64,000 nt of DNA from Arthrobacter sp. Soil764. GTDB lineage: Bacteria; Actinomycetota; Actinomycetes; Actinomycetales; Micrococcaceae. The position numbers were made by a program, and so were the translations under genes. The DNA is taken from NCBI RefSeq assembly GCF_001428075.1, contig NZ_LMSI01000025.1:155463-219462 (forward strand). The letters run 5' to 3'. How positions within the stretch are numbered: the stretch's first letter is position 1; the number at the start of each line of letters is the position of its first letter. Shown one piece after another: positions 34,563-42,043 of this stretch. The notes beneath the pieces were generated by a model that was not told where the DNA came from, made no database searches, and saw only the letters and a program-made list of their open reading frames with translations.

Positions 34563-34575
34563 GAGCATTTTGCTC
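34563..34575. promoter_or_regulatory. palindrome in the citrate divergent promoter region
   Basis: GAGCA-TTT-TGCTC lies within an AT-rich patch (34535-34590) unlike the surrounding DNA. A direct repeat TGCTCA-TTG-TGCTCA overlaps it. It is a candidate site for the response regulator encoded at 36365-37027. Confidence 0.4.
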
Positions 34576-34647
34576 ATTGTGCTCACAGCGCTTTCGAGCT
34601 GAAACCGCACCCTTCAACCGCACCGCCAACACCGTCAAGGAGGATGA

Positions 34648-36372
34648 ATGCAGCGTTCCGCGCCCCGGCCGCCGCTGCGGTTTTCCACCCAGACGCTGCT
34701 GCTGCAGCTGGCGGTGGTGCTGCTGGTGGTGCTGCTCAGCGCGGCCGTACATGCCTGGCTGACGTACGACCGGGTAGGCAGCGACGCCGAGAACCAGGCG
34801 CTGACCCTGGCCCGGACCGTTGCCTCCGATCCGGAGGTCAGGGCCAATGTCCTGGCCATCAGCGAACAGCCCGGCACTCCCCCGCCCGCCGAACTTCTGG
34901 CCGGGCCGCTCCAGTCTTCAGCCGAGGCAGCGCGGACCCGGACCGGCGCGCTCTTCGTGGTCATCACCGACGAAACCGGCATCAGGCTGGCGCATCCGGA
35001 CCCGCAGCGGCTGGGTGAGAAGGTGAGCACCGATCCGTCCGAGGCGCTGTCCGGGCAGGAAATCACCACCCGGAACACCGGCACCCTGGGTCCCTCCGCC
35101 GGCGCCAAGGTTCCCGTATATGCCCCAGGCACCGCCACGGTGGTGGGCGAAGTGAGCGTGGGCTACTCCATGGAAACCGTGGCCCAGAGCGTGGCCCGCG
35201 ACATCGGACCGGTGGCGCTGACGGCCGCTGGCGCCCTGCTGGCCGGGATCCTGGGGTCATTCCTGCTGCGCCGCCGCCTGCAGCGGCTCACCCTGGGCCT
35301 GGAGCCGGAAGAGATCAGCACGCTGGTCCACGACCAGGTGGCGGTGCTGCAGGGGGTGGACGACGGCGTCATCGGCGTCAGTGCCGACGGCCGGGTGAGC
35401 GTCTTCAACGCTGCAGCCCAGCGCCTGCTGGAACTGCCCGACCTGGCAGGCACGCGGTGGGAGGATGCACCGGTTCCGGAGCAGCTGAAGTCACTCACGC
35501 GGACTGGCGGGGGCTCCCCCGTGGAAGCGCTGGAGTTGGTGGCCGGCGGCCGCGTCCTGGTGGCGAACGCCCGCAAGGCACTGCACCGGAGCGAGGACCT
35601 GGGCTGGGTCATCATGCTGCGCGACCGAACCGAGCTGCAGCAGCTGACCCGCCAGCTCGATGCCGTCGGCACCATGTCCACGGCGCTGCGGGCCCAGCGG
35701 CACGAGTTCGCCAACCAGCTGCACACGCTGGCGGGCTTCCTGGGCATCGGCCAGCACCAGGACGCACGCGAATACCTCGCCCGACTGGCCGCCACGGGAC
35801 CGCTGAAGTTCCCGGTGGACCAGGCCGAACTGCTGCAGGACCCGTACCTTCAGGCCTTCGTGGGCGCCAAGGGCGTGGAGGCGGATGAGCGCGGCGTTGC
35901 ACTCCGCATTGGCCCGGAGACCCTTGTCAGGGGGCAGGTCACGGAGGCCCAGGATGTCACCACGGTGCTGGGCAACTTGATCGACAACGCCGTCAACGCC
36001 GCCGTGGCAGGGTCCTCCACGGACCGCTGGATTGAGCTTGAAGTGCTGGATGAGCCGGCAGACGACGGCGGCACGCTGCATATCGTGGTGGCGGACTCCG
36101 GCGACGGGCTGGCAGAAGGCACGGAGGCCGAGAGAGTGTTTGCCGAAGGTTTCACCACGGCCTCCGGCCCCGTCCGGGCAGGTGGCGGGCAGGGCTTCGG
36201 ACTGGCCCTGGCGCGCCAGCTGGCCCGGCGCCGCGGCGGCGACGTGAAGGTACTGGAGCGCGGAACCAACGGCGGACCGGGTGCCGTGTTCATGGCGACC
36301 CTTCCGCATACGACGGCGGGAAACCCTGCCGCCGCCACCCCGGGGGCAGCCGGAAAGGATGAGAATGGCTGA
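34648..36372 (+). CDS. CitA/DcuS-type sensor histidine kinase
   Basis: 574 residues. Helix 1 (LLLQLAVVLLVVLLSAAVHAW), an extracytoplasmic sensor domain (about 47-180, with VVITDETGIRLAHPD typical of CitA/DcuS PAS sensors) and helix 2 (LTAAGALLAGILGSFLL) come first. A cytoplasmic PAS domain (LQGVDDGVIGVSADGRV) follows, then the phospho-acceptor His352 in RAQRHEFANQLH and an ATPase domain (LGNLIDNAVNAAV, GDGLAEG, GQGFGLALA). AAGGAGG precedes ATG 34648. The gene overlaps the response-regulator gene by 8 bp and is divergent from the CitMHS transporter gene, its likely target. Confidence 0.93.
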   Translation: MQRSAPRPPLRFSTQTLLLQLAVVLLVVLLSAAVHAWLTYDRVGSDAENQALTLARTVASDPEVRANVLAISEQPGTPPPAELLAGPLQSSAEAARTRTGALFVVITDETGIRLAHPDPQRLGEKVSTDPSEALSGQEITTRNTGTLGPSAGAKVPVYAPGTATVVGEVSVGYSMETVAQSVARDIGPVALTAAGALLAGILGSFLLRRRLQRLTLGLEPEEISTLVHDQVAVLQGVDDGVIGVSADGRVSVFNAAAQRLLELPDLAGTRWEDAPVPEQLKSLTRTGGGSPVEALELVAGGRVLVANARKALHRSEDLGWVIMLRDRTELQQLTRQLDAVGTMSTALRAQRHEFANQLHTLAGFLGIGQHQDAREYLARLAATGPLKFPVDQAELLQDPYLQAFVGAKGVEADERGVALRIGPETLVRGQVTEAQDVTTVLGNLIDNAVNAAVAGSSTDRWIELEVLDEPADDGGTLHIVVADSGDGLAEGTEAERVFAEGFTTASGPVRAGGGQGFGLALARQLARRRGGDVKVLERGTNGGPGAVFMATLPHTTAGNPAAATPGAAGKDENG

Positions 36373-37027
36373 CGATTTTCGGGTCCTGATCGTGGATGAT
36401 GACTTCCACGTCGCCAAGCTCCACGCAGCCTATGTTGACTCGGTGGCAGGGTTCATGGCCCTGGCGCCTGTTGGCACGGCGTCGTTGGCGCTGCAGGCCA
36501 TCCATAGCCTGCGGCCCGACCTGGTGCTGCTGGACGTCTACCTGCCGGACGCCTCCGGCCTGGACCTGCTGCAGCAGCTGGATGTGGACACCATCATCCT
36601 CAGCGCCGCCTCCGATGCCGCATCCCTCCGGGTGGCGTTCCGCCGCGGCGCCTTGGGGTACCTGCTCAAGCCCTTCACCGCGGAGTCGCTGTCCCAGCAG
36701 CTGCGCTCCTATGCCCGCTACCGGCGCCTCCTGGGCCAGCCCGGGGCATTGGACCAGGAAGCGGTGGAACGTGCGAAACGCTCGCTGATTCCGGGCGATG
36801 TCACGCCGTCGTCGAAACCCCGCTCGGCAACCGAAGCTGCGGTGCTGGAGTCCCTGGTTGCGGGAGAGCAGTACTCCGCCGCCGAAGTTGCCTCGCGCGT
36901 GGGCGTTTCCCGGGCCACCGCCCAGCGGTACCTGTCCTCCCTGGCCGACGACGGCGCGGTGGACATCCAGCTCCGCTACGGGACCACCGGCAGGCCGGAA
37001 CACAGGTACGGCCTGCCGGCACGGTAG
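36365..37027 (+). CDS. CitB/DcuR-type response regulator
   Basis: 220 residues. The receiver domain (FRVLIVDDDFHVAKLH, phospho-acceptor Asp57 in LVLLDVYLPDASG, Lys in GYLLKPFTAE) is joined to a C-terminal DNA-binding HTH (YSAAEVASRVGVSRATAQRYL). This two-part design fits the CitB/DcuR group. ATG 36365 has GGAAAGG at proper distance; the in-frame ATG 36359 abuts that element and is less likely. It overlaps the kinase gene by 8 bp. Confidence 0.93.
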   Translation: MADDFRVLIVDDDFHVAKLHAAYVDSVAGFMALAPVGTASLALQAIHSLRPDLVLLDVYLPDASGLDLLQQLDVDTIILSAASDAASLRVAFRRGALGYLLKPFTAESLSQQLRSYARYRRLLGQPGALDQEAVERAKRSLIPGDVTPSSKPRSATEAAVLESLVAGEQYSAAEVASRVGVSRATAQRYLSSLADDGAVDIQLRYGTTGRPEHRYGLPAR

Positions 37028-37050
37028 GACAGCGTGGAACAGGAAGAGCG

Positions 37051-37431
37051 TTAATCAGCTTTCTGGGCGACCAGTTCGATCTCGACGAGCATCTTCGGAT
37101 CCAGGAACGGCAGGACGTGGACCAGGGAGAGGGTGGGGCGGATCTCCCCGAACACCTCGCCGTGGGCCCGGCCGGCTTCTTCCCATTTGCTGATGTCCGT
37201 CAGGTACAGCTTGGACTGCACCACGTCCCCGTAGGCGAAGCCGGCGTCGGCCAGCACCTTGCCGAGTTTCTGCAGGATGTACTGGGTCTGGGTGTAGAAG
37301 TCGTCCCCGACAATTCCGTCGTCCCCGCTTGCCGCGGTGGCGGAGATGTAGAGGGTGTTGTCCACCTGGACGGCGCGGGAATATCCGAGGGTCTGTTCCC
37401 AGACGGATCCGCTGCCGAAGGTTTTGCGCAT
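37051..37431 (-). CDS. RidA/YjgF-family protein
   Basis: 126 residues. RidA proteins hydrolyse reactive enamine/imine intermediates made by PLP enzymes, and some relatives have other roles. GYSRAVQVDNTLYISATAA, LADAGFAYGDVVQSKLYLTD and PTLSLVHVLPFLDPKMLVEIE show the family fold; the usual substrate-binding Arg is not in its standard place, which suggests a divergent subgroup. ATG 37431 has GAAAGG upstream. Confidence 0.85.
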   Translation of the reverse strand: MRKTFGSGSVWEQTLGYSRAVQVDNTLYISATAASGDDGIVGDDFYTQTQYILQKLGKVLADAGFAYGDVVQSKLYLTDISKWEEAGRAHGEVFGEIRPTLSLVHVLPFLDPKMLVEIELVAQKAD

Positions 37432-37477
37432 GGGTGGCCTTTCAAAGCTGGAATGGGTCGCCACCACTGTAGGGCTG

Positions 37478-37981
37478 CTACAGGTTGCGCCGGTAAACCA
37501 GCAGTTTTATGTCGGTTCCGGGGACGAACCAGTCCCGTTCGGGCACGCGCTCGAAGCCGGTCTTGCGGTACAGGCCGTGCGCGCTTTCCCAGGCTTTGCC
37601 CGTGGTGAGGGACACGCCACGGATGCCCGGAAGGGTCTTGGCGTGGTCCAGGATGGCTTCCACCATGGCCTTGCCGGCGCCGCTGCGCTGGACGGCGGGG
37701 TCCACCACCAGCATGCGGAATTCCAGCTCGTCCTGCAGCGCAATGTCCGCGTAGGGTTCGCCCGCCAGCGCCAGGGTGACGGAGCCGATGACGGTTCCTT
37801 CCCGTTCAGCCACCCAGATGGTGGCCTGCCGGGCACGATCCGCAACGTCCATGATCTTGACCATGTAGGGATGGTCGGGGTCGTCGAAATAGCCTGCCGA
37901 CAGGTACGAGTCGCCGGTGATGCGGGCCACGGCGGGGAAATCGGCTTCGACGGCGGGACGGATGGTTAACAGCTGCTGCAC
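37478..37981 (-). CDS. GNAT-family N-acetyltransferase
   Basis: 167 residues, a single GNAT domain. LTIRPAVEADFPAVARIT opens the fold, ATIWVAEREGTVIGSVTL is the central sheet, and MLVVDPAVQRSGAGKAMVEAIL carries the acetyl-CoA pyrophosphate loop (QRSGAG). YRKTGFERVPERDW closes it. Substrate unknown. It lies 46 bp upstream of the RidA gene on the same strand. Confidence 0.88.
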   Translation of the reverse strand: MQQLLTIRPAVEADFPAVARITGDSYLSAGYFDDPDHPYMVKIMDVADRARQATIWVAEREGTVIGSVTLALAGEPYADIALQDELEFRMLVVDPAVQRSGAGKAMVEAILDHAKTLPGIRGVSLTTGKAWESAHGLYRKTGFERVPERDWFVPGTDIKLLVYRRNL

Positions 37982-38111
37982 CCATCAATGGTAGTGGCGG
38001 GGAGGTCCCTGGTCCGGCGGAAACGCGCTTTCCGTGATCGAACTATCAGTACGGGATGGTCCGATGCGTCGCCGGGGCTGTAGGGAACCGCGGGGGCCGG
38101 GAAGCAGGTTT

Positions 38112-38921
38112 TTACAGCGGAAACTTGCCGGACAGTTCCAGGCTGGCCGCGCACGTCCAGGCATCCAGGCGCTCATCATCGGTGGGGCCGCCGTCGAGGG
38201 GGCTGGTCAGGCGCGGTCTGCGCACCCAGCACCCGGCTTCCTCCGCGATGAGTGCCCCGGCCGAGAAATCGTGCTCGTTCAGGCCCCGCTCGCCGTAGGC
38301 GTCATGGGTTCCGTCCGCCACCATGCACAGGTCCAGGGCCGCGGAGCCAAGCCTACGGACGTCCGCGAACCCATCCATCAGGGTGGCGAAGGCCTCAGCC
38401 TGCTGGGAACGGATGCCTGGTTCGTAGCTGAACCCGGTGGCCAGGATCTGCCCCTTCCGGCCGGGGACGGGGCCCTCGAGCCTGGTGACCGTGCCGCGCT
38501 CCTCCAGCCAGGCACCCTGGCCGCGGGCAGCGTAGTAGATGCGGCCCAGCGCAGGAGCGTTGACGACGCCGGCCAGCCAGGTGCCGTCGGCATCTGCAAC
38601 TGCCACGGAGGTGGCGTAGTAGACGATATTGCGGATGAAGTTGGTGGTGCCGTCCAGCGGGTCGATGGACCAACGGTAGCCGCTGGGGTGTGCGGGGCGG
38701 GTGCTGCCCTGTTCCTCCCCGGTGATGCTGTCTCCCGGGCGGGCAGCGGCGATGACGTCCCGCACCGCGTTTTCGGCGGCGACGTCAAAGGCAGTGACCC
38801 AGTCCCCGGCCGCCCCCTTGTTGCTGGCGTCCAGCGCGTTGCCGTCCCGGCCGGAAAGGACCCTGGCACCGGCAGCGGCTGCCTGTTTGGCGACCTCCAG
38901 CAGTTCCGAAGCGGACGTCAT
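38112..38921 (-). CDS. inositol monophosphatase-family protein
   Basis: 269 residues. Metal-binding motifs of the family are in SITGEEQGS, WSIDPLDGTTNFIRN and GSAALDLCMVADGTHDAYGE. Members dephosphorylate inositol phosphates, histidinol phosphate, sulfoadenosine phosphate or similar small molecules. The ATG overlaps the ligA stop by 4 bp (ATGA), so translation is coupled to the ligase. An Arg-rich stretch near the C-terminus precedes the last strand. Confidence 0.9.
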   Translation of the reverse strand: MTSASELLEVAKQAAAAGARVLSGRDGNALDASNKGAAGDWVTAFDVAAENAVRDVIAAARPGDSITGEEQGSTRPAHPSGYRWSIDPLDGTTNFIRNIVYYATSVAVADADGTWLAGVVNAPALGRIYYAARGQGAWLEERGTVTRLEGPVPGRKGQILATGFSYEPGIRSQQAEAFATLMDGFADVRRLGSAALDLCMVADGTHDAYGERGLNEHDFSAGALIAEEAGCWVRRPRLTSPLDGGPTDDERLDAWTCAASLELSGKFPL

Positions 38922-41260
38922 GCGTTCTCCTCCATTGTGTCTTCCCCTGCAAAAGCCGGGACGGTCGCCTCTTCGTTATCATCTGCGTCCGGTGCAGCCT
39001 CGCCGCCACCAGGTGCCGCGCCGTCTGCTGCCGACTCCGCCAGGGCTGCCGGTCCGCCGTCGAGCAATTGCCGGAACCCGTCCTCGTCCAGCACCGGAAT
39101 CCCCAGCTGCTCTGCTTTATCCAGTTTGCTGCCGGCGCTTTCACCGGCCACCACGTAGCTGGTGTTTTTCGAGACGGAGCCGGCGGCCTTGCCGCCGCGG
39201 AGCAGGATGGCCTCCTTGGCCTCGTCGCGGCTGAAGTTGGGCAGGGAACCGGTGACCACTACGGTCAGCCCTTCGAGCGTGCGCGGCATGGACTCGTCGC
39301 GTTCGTCCTCCATGCGCACCCCGGCGGCTGACCAGCGGTCGATGATGTCAAGGTGCCAGTCTTCGGCGAACCATTCCTTCAATGCCGCAGCGATGGTGGG
39401 GCCCACCCCGTCCACGTGGGCCAGTTCCTCCTCCGACGCTGCCCGGATGCGGTCCATGGAGCCGAATGCCTGCGCCAGGGCCCGTGACGCCCGCGGGCCC
39501 ACGTGCCGGATGGACAGGGCAACCAGCACCCGCCACAGCGGCTGGGCCTTGGCTTTTTCGAGTTCCTTGAACAGTTTCTGCGTGGTGGCCGTGGGCTTGG
39601 ACGGCGACTTGGCCGTGCCCTTGCTGAAGAAGTAGGGAACCAGCTCGTACTCGCCGGTGGGAACGCCCTTGGTTTTCTTCTCCCGCCGGATCCTGACGCC
39701 GGCCAGGTCCTCGGGCGTGAGATCGAACAGCCCGGCTTCGGAGGTCAGCGGAGGGACTTCGGGTTCGGCCGGCTGGGTCAGCGCAATGGCCGCCTCCCAG
39801 CCCAGGGCCTCGATATCAAAAGCGCCCCGGCCTGCAACGTGGAAGACCCGCTCGCGCAGCTGGGACGGGCAGGACCTGGCATTGGGGCAGCGGACGTCCA
39901 CGTCCCCCTCCTTGGCCGGTGCCAGCGGTGTTCCACAGGAGGGGCATTCGGTGGGCATGACGAAGTCCCGCACCGGCGGGTCCTGCTGGTCCCGGAGGGA
40001 GAGGACGGGACCCACGATCTCGGGAATGACGTCTCCCGCTTTCCGCAGGATCACGATGTCACCGATCTTGACGCCCTTGGCCTTGACCACATCCTGGTTG
40101 TGCAGGGTGGCCATCTCCACCGTGGAGCCGGCGACCTTGACCGGCTCCATGACGCCGAAGGGGGTGACGCGGCCGGTGCGGCCAACATTGACCTGGATGT
40201 CGAGGAGCTTGGTGTGGACTTCCTCCGGCGGGTACTTGTAGGCCACGGCCCAGCGGGGAACGCGGGTGGTGTTGCCCAGGGCGCGCTGGGTGGCGAAGCT
40301 GTCCACCTTGATCACGATGCCGTCGATTTCGTGAAGCAGCTTGTGCCGCTGGTCCCCGTACCGTTTGATGAAGCCCAGGACGTCCTCCCGGGTCTCCAGC
40401 ACCTCGAAGTAGGGGCTGACCGGCAGGCCCCACTCCTTGAGGAGCCCGTACGTTTCCGACTGGCTGCCGGCCGCAAGGCCTTCGCGGGCGCCGATGCCGT
40501 GGACGAACATCTTCAGGGGCCGCTTGGCCGTCTCTGCGGGATCCTTCTGCCGCAGGGAGCCGGCGGCAGCGTTGCGGGGATTGGCCAGCGGTGCCTTGCC
40601 GGCCTCGATCAGGGCCTCATTGAACTCAGCGAACGCCTTGGACGGGATGAAGACCTCGCCGCGCACCTCCATCTCGGCGGGGAAACCGCTGCCGCGCAGT
40701 TCCTGCGGTATTTCCTTGATGGTGAGCAGGTTGTGGGTGATGTCCTCGCCGGTGGTGCCGTCGCCGCGGGTGGCAGCCCGCACCAGCTTGCCGTCGCGGT
40801 ACAGGAGGTTGACTGCCAGGCCGTCGATCTTGAGTTCAGTGAGCCAGGCTGCCTTGGCGCTCCCGTCCCCGATCTTTTCGATGCTGGCCTCGGCCCGGTT
40901 GAGCCAGGCTTCGAGCTCCTCCAGCGAGAAGACGTCTTCCAGGCTGTACATCCGCTGCAGGTGTTCCACGGGCGCGAACGCTGCGGAGACCTCGCCGCCC
41001 ACTTCCTGGGTTGGCGAGTCGTTGGACACCAGTTCCGGGTGCAGCGCCTCGACCTCCTCGAGGCGGCGGAAAAGGGTGTCGAACTCGGCGTCCGAAACAA
41101 GGGGGGAATCCTCCTGGTAATACGCGAACCGGTACTTCCGCACTAGGTCGGCGAGGTTTTGGTATTCCTCGCGGATGGCTTCGGTGGGGACGGCCTGGGG
41201 CTCGTGGGGTGCCGCGGTCCGGGTGGCGGTCTGTTCTGCGGGTCCTGGTCCTGTGCTCAC
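38918..41260 (-). CDS. ligA: NAD-dependent DNA ligase
   Basis: 780 residues, longer than the usual ~670. It seals nicks at replication and repair using NAD. Domain Ia begins at EYQNLADLVRKYRFAYY; the adenylation lysine is in LTELKIDGLAVNLLYRDG. Then come the OB-fold, a four-Cys zinc finger (CPSCGTPLA and RCPNARSCPSQ), the helix-hairpin-helix region, and a BRCT domain (TLEGLTVVVTGSLPNFSRDEA). Insertions flank the zinc-finger/HhH junction, and an acidic tail of about 50 residues follows BRCT. GTG 41260 (VSTGPGPAEQ) is preferred to an ATG 96 bp upstream. It overlaps the phosphatase gene by 4 bp. Confidence 0.95.
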   Translation of the reverse strand: MSTGPGPAEQTATRTAAPHEPQAVPTEAIREEYQNLADLVRKYRFAYYQEDSPLVSDAEFDTLFRRLEEVEALHPELVSNDSPTQEVGGEVSAAFAPVEHLQRMYSLEDVFSLEELEAWLNRAEASIEKIGDGSAKAAWLTELKIDGLAVNLLYRDGKLVRAATRGDGTTGEDITHNLLTIKEIPQELRGSGFPAEMEVRGEVFIPSKAFAEFNEALIEAGKAPLANPRNAAAGSLRQKDPAETAKRPLKMFVHGIGAREGLAAGSQSETYGLLKEWGLPVSPYFEVLETREDVLGFIKRYGDQRHKLLHEIDGIVIKVDSFATQRALGNTTRVPRWAVAYKYPPEEVHTKLLDIQVNVGRTGRVTPFGVMEPVKVAGSTVEMATLHNQDVVKAKGVKIGDIVILRKAGDVIPEIVGPVLSLRDQQDPPVRDFVMPTECPSCGTPLAPAKEGDVDVRCPNARSCPSQLRERVFHVAGRGAFDIEALGWEAAIALTQPAEPEVPPLTSEAGLFDLTPEDLAGVRIRREKKTKGVPTGEYELVPYFFSKGTAKSPSKPTATTQKLFKELEKAKAQPLWRVLVALSIRHVGPRASRALAQAFGSMDRIRAASEEELAHVDGVGPTIAAALKEWFAEDWHLDIIDRWSAAGVRMEDERDESMPRTLEGLTVVVTGSLPNFSRDEAKEAILLRGGKAAGSVSKNTSYVVAGESAGSKLDKAEQLGIPVLDEDGFRQLLDGGPAALAESAADGAAPGGGEAAPDADDNEEATVPAFAGEDTMEENA

Positions 41261-41316
41261 AGACCTATCTTGCCTTACACCTCTGACAGTCGCCCGGCAC
41301 GGCGGCCAAACGGCTC

Positions 41317-41922
41317 TCAGTGCGCGCGGAACCGGTTCCTGTTTCGATTCCACCATGCGAAGGCACCGGCAGACGCCCCCACCAGCAGCGTGCCAAGGGC
41401 TATGGGCAGGGGCGCTGGTCCGCCGGGACCCTGGCCATGGGCGGGAGCGGCAGCAGCCAGCTGGGCGGGTCCGGCAGCCCGGGTGACGGGGCTGTTCCAG
41501 TCCACACCACTGGAGGGTCCGGTAGGCGGGCGGTAACCGGCAGCGGCTGAGGGGTTTTCGGTGGCGGGTTCCGCCGGGACGGCCGCTGCCGTGGCGGGTG
41601 GAGCGGCCGGGGCAGGAGCGCCTGTCCTGGGCGGCTGGGGCTGGGCAGGTTGGACGGGCCGCTGGGTGGAAGGCGCCGGCTGGGCCGTCGGCTGGACGGG
41701 CGCGCCGCCCTGCCCCGGTGGTTCGTCAGGCTTGCCCGGCCGCCCGTTCGATGTCTTGTCCGGTGAGGGTTCCGGGCCGGGTGCGGCAGTGGTGGCAGCG
41801 GGCGAGGGCTCGGGAGAATCAGCCAACGCCGGCGCAGTAGCGGACATTCCTATGGTGAGCGCCAGGAACGCCGCGGAGGCGGTGGCGGGCACAGCACGGA
41901 TGAGCGGGGTGGAGGGGGTCAC
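41317..41922 (-). CDS. exported, C-terminally membrane-anchored Pro/Ala-rich protein
   Basis: 201 residues. GTG 41922 has AAAGG 5 nt upstream. A signal peptide (IRAVPATASAAFLALTIGMSATAPALA) leads into a Pro/Ala/Thr-rich stalk (about 35-150). A C-terminal helix (APLPIALGTLLVGASAGAFAWW) and a basic tail NRNRNRFRAH complete a cell-wall-spanning design, without an LPxTG motif. It is the last gene of the kinase-FtsK locus, 121 bp after the FtsK-type gene and behind a strong hairpin, so it may be separately controlled. It could be a partner or substrate of that machine. No family recognised. Confidence 0.7.
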   Translation of the reverse strand: MTPSTPLIRAVPATASAAFLALTIGMSATAPALADSPEPSPAATTAAPGPEPSPDKTSNGRPGKPDEPPGQGGAPVQPTAQPAPSTQRPVQPAQPQPPRTGAPAPAAPPATAAAVPAEPATENPSAAAGYRPPTGPSSGVDWNSPVTRAAGPAQLAAAAPAHGQGPGGPAPLPIALGTLLVGASAGAFAWWNRNRNRFRAH

Positions 41923-41993
41923 GGTTACCTTTCGACGCCCACGGATCCCCCCGTCCGCGGCCTTCTGGTTCCGCAGCAGTCTTCTACACTCAG

Positions 41994-42032
41994 CCGGACG
42001 GCCGCAAATCCGACACAGGAGCGGCCGTCCGG
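41994..42032 (-). terminator. hairpin after the FHA-FtsK gene
   Basis: Perfect 12-bp stem CCGGACGGCCGC / GCGGCCGTCCGG with a 15-nt loop, 11 bp after the FHA-FtsK stop and 72 bp before the exported-protein start. There is no clear T-run; it may attenuate read-through into the last gene. Confidence 0.6.
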
Positions 42033-42043
42033 TTTCGGCGTGT

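Noticed and set aside
39503..41146. 547-residue + strand frame opposite ligA
   Set aside because: Antisense to a conserved gene; composition typical of a GC-rich shadow frame.
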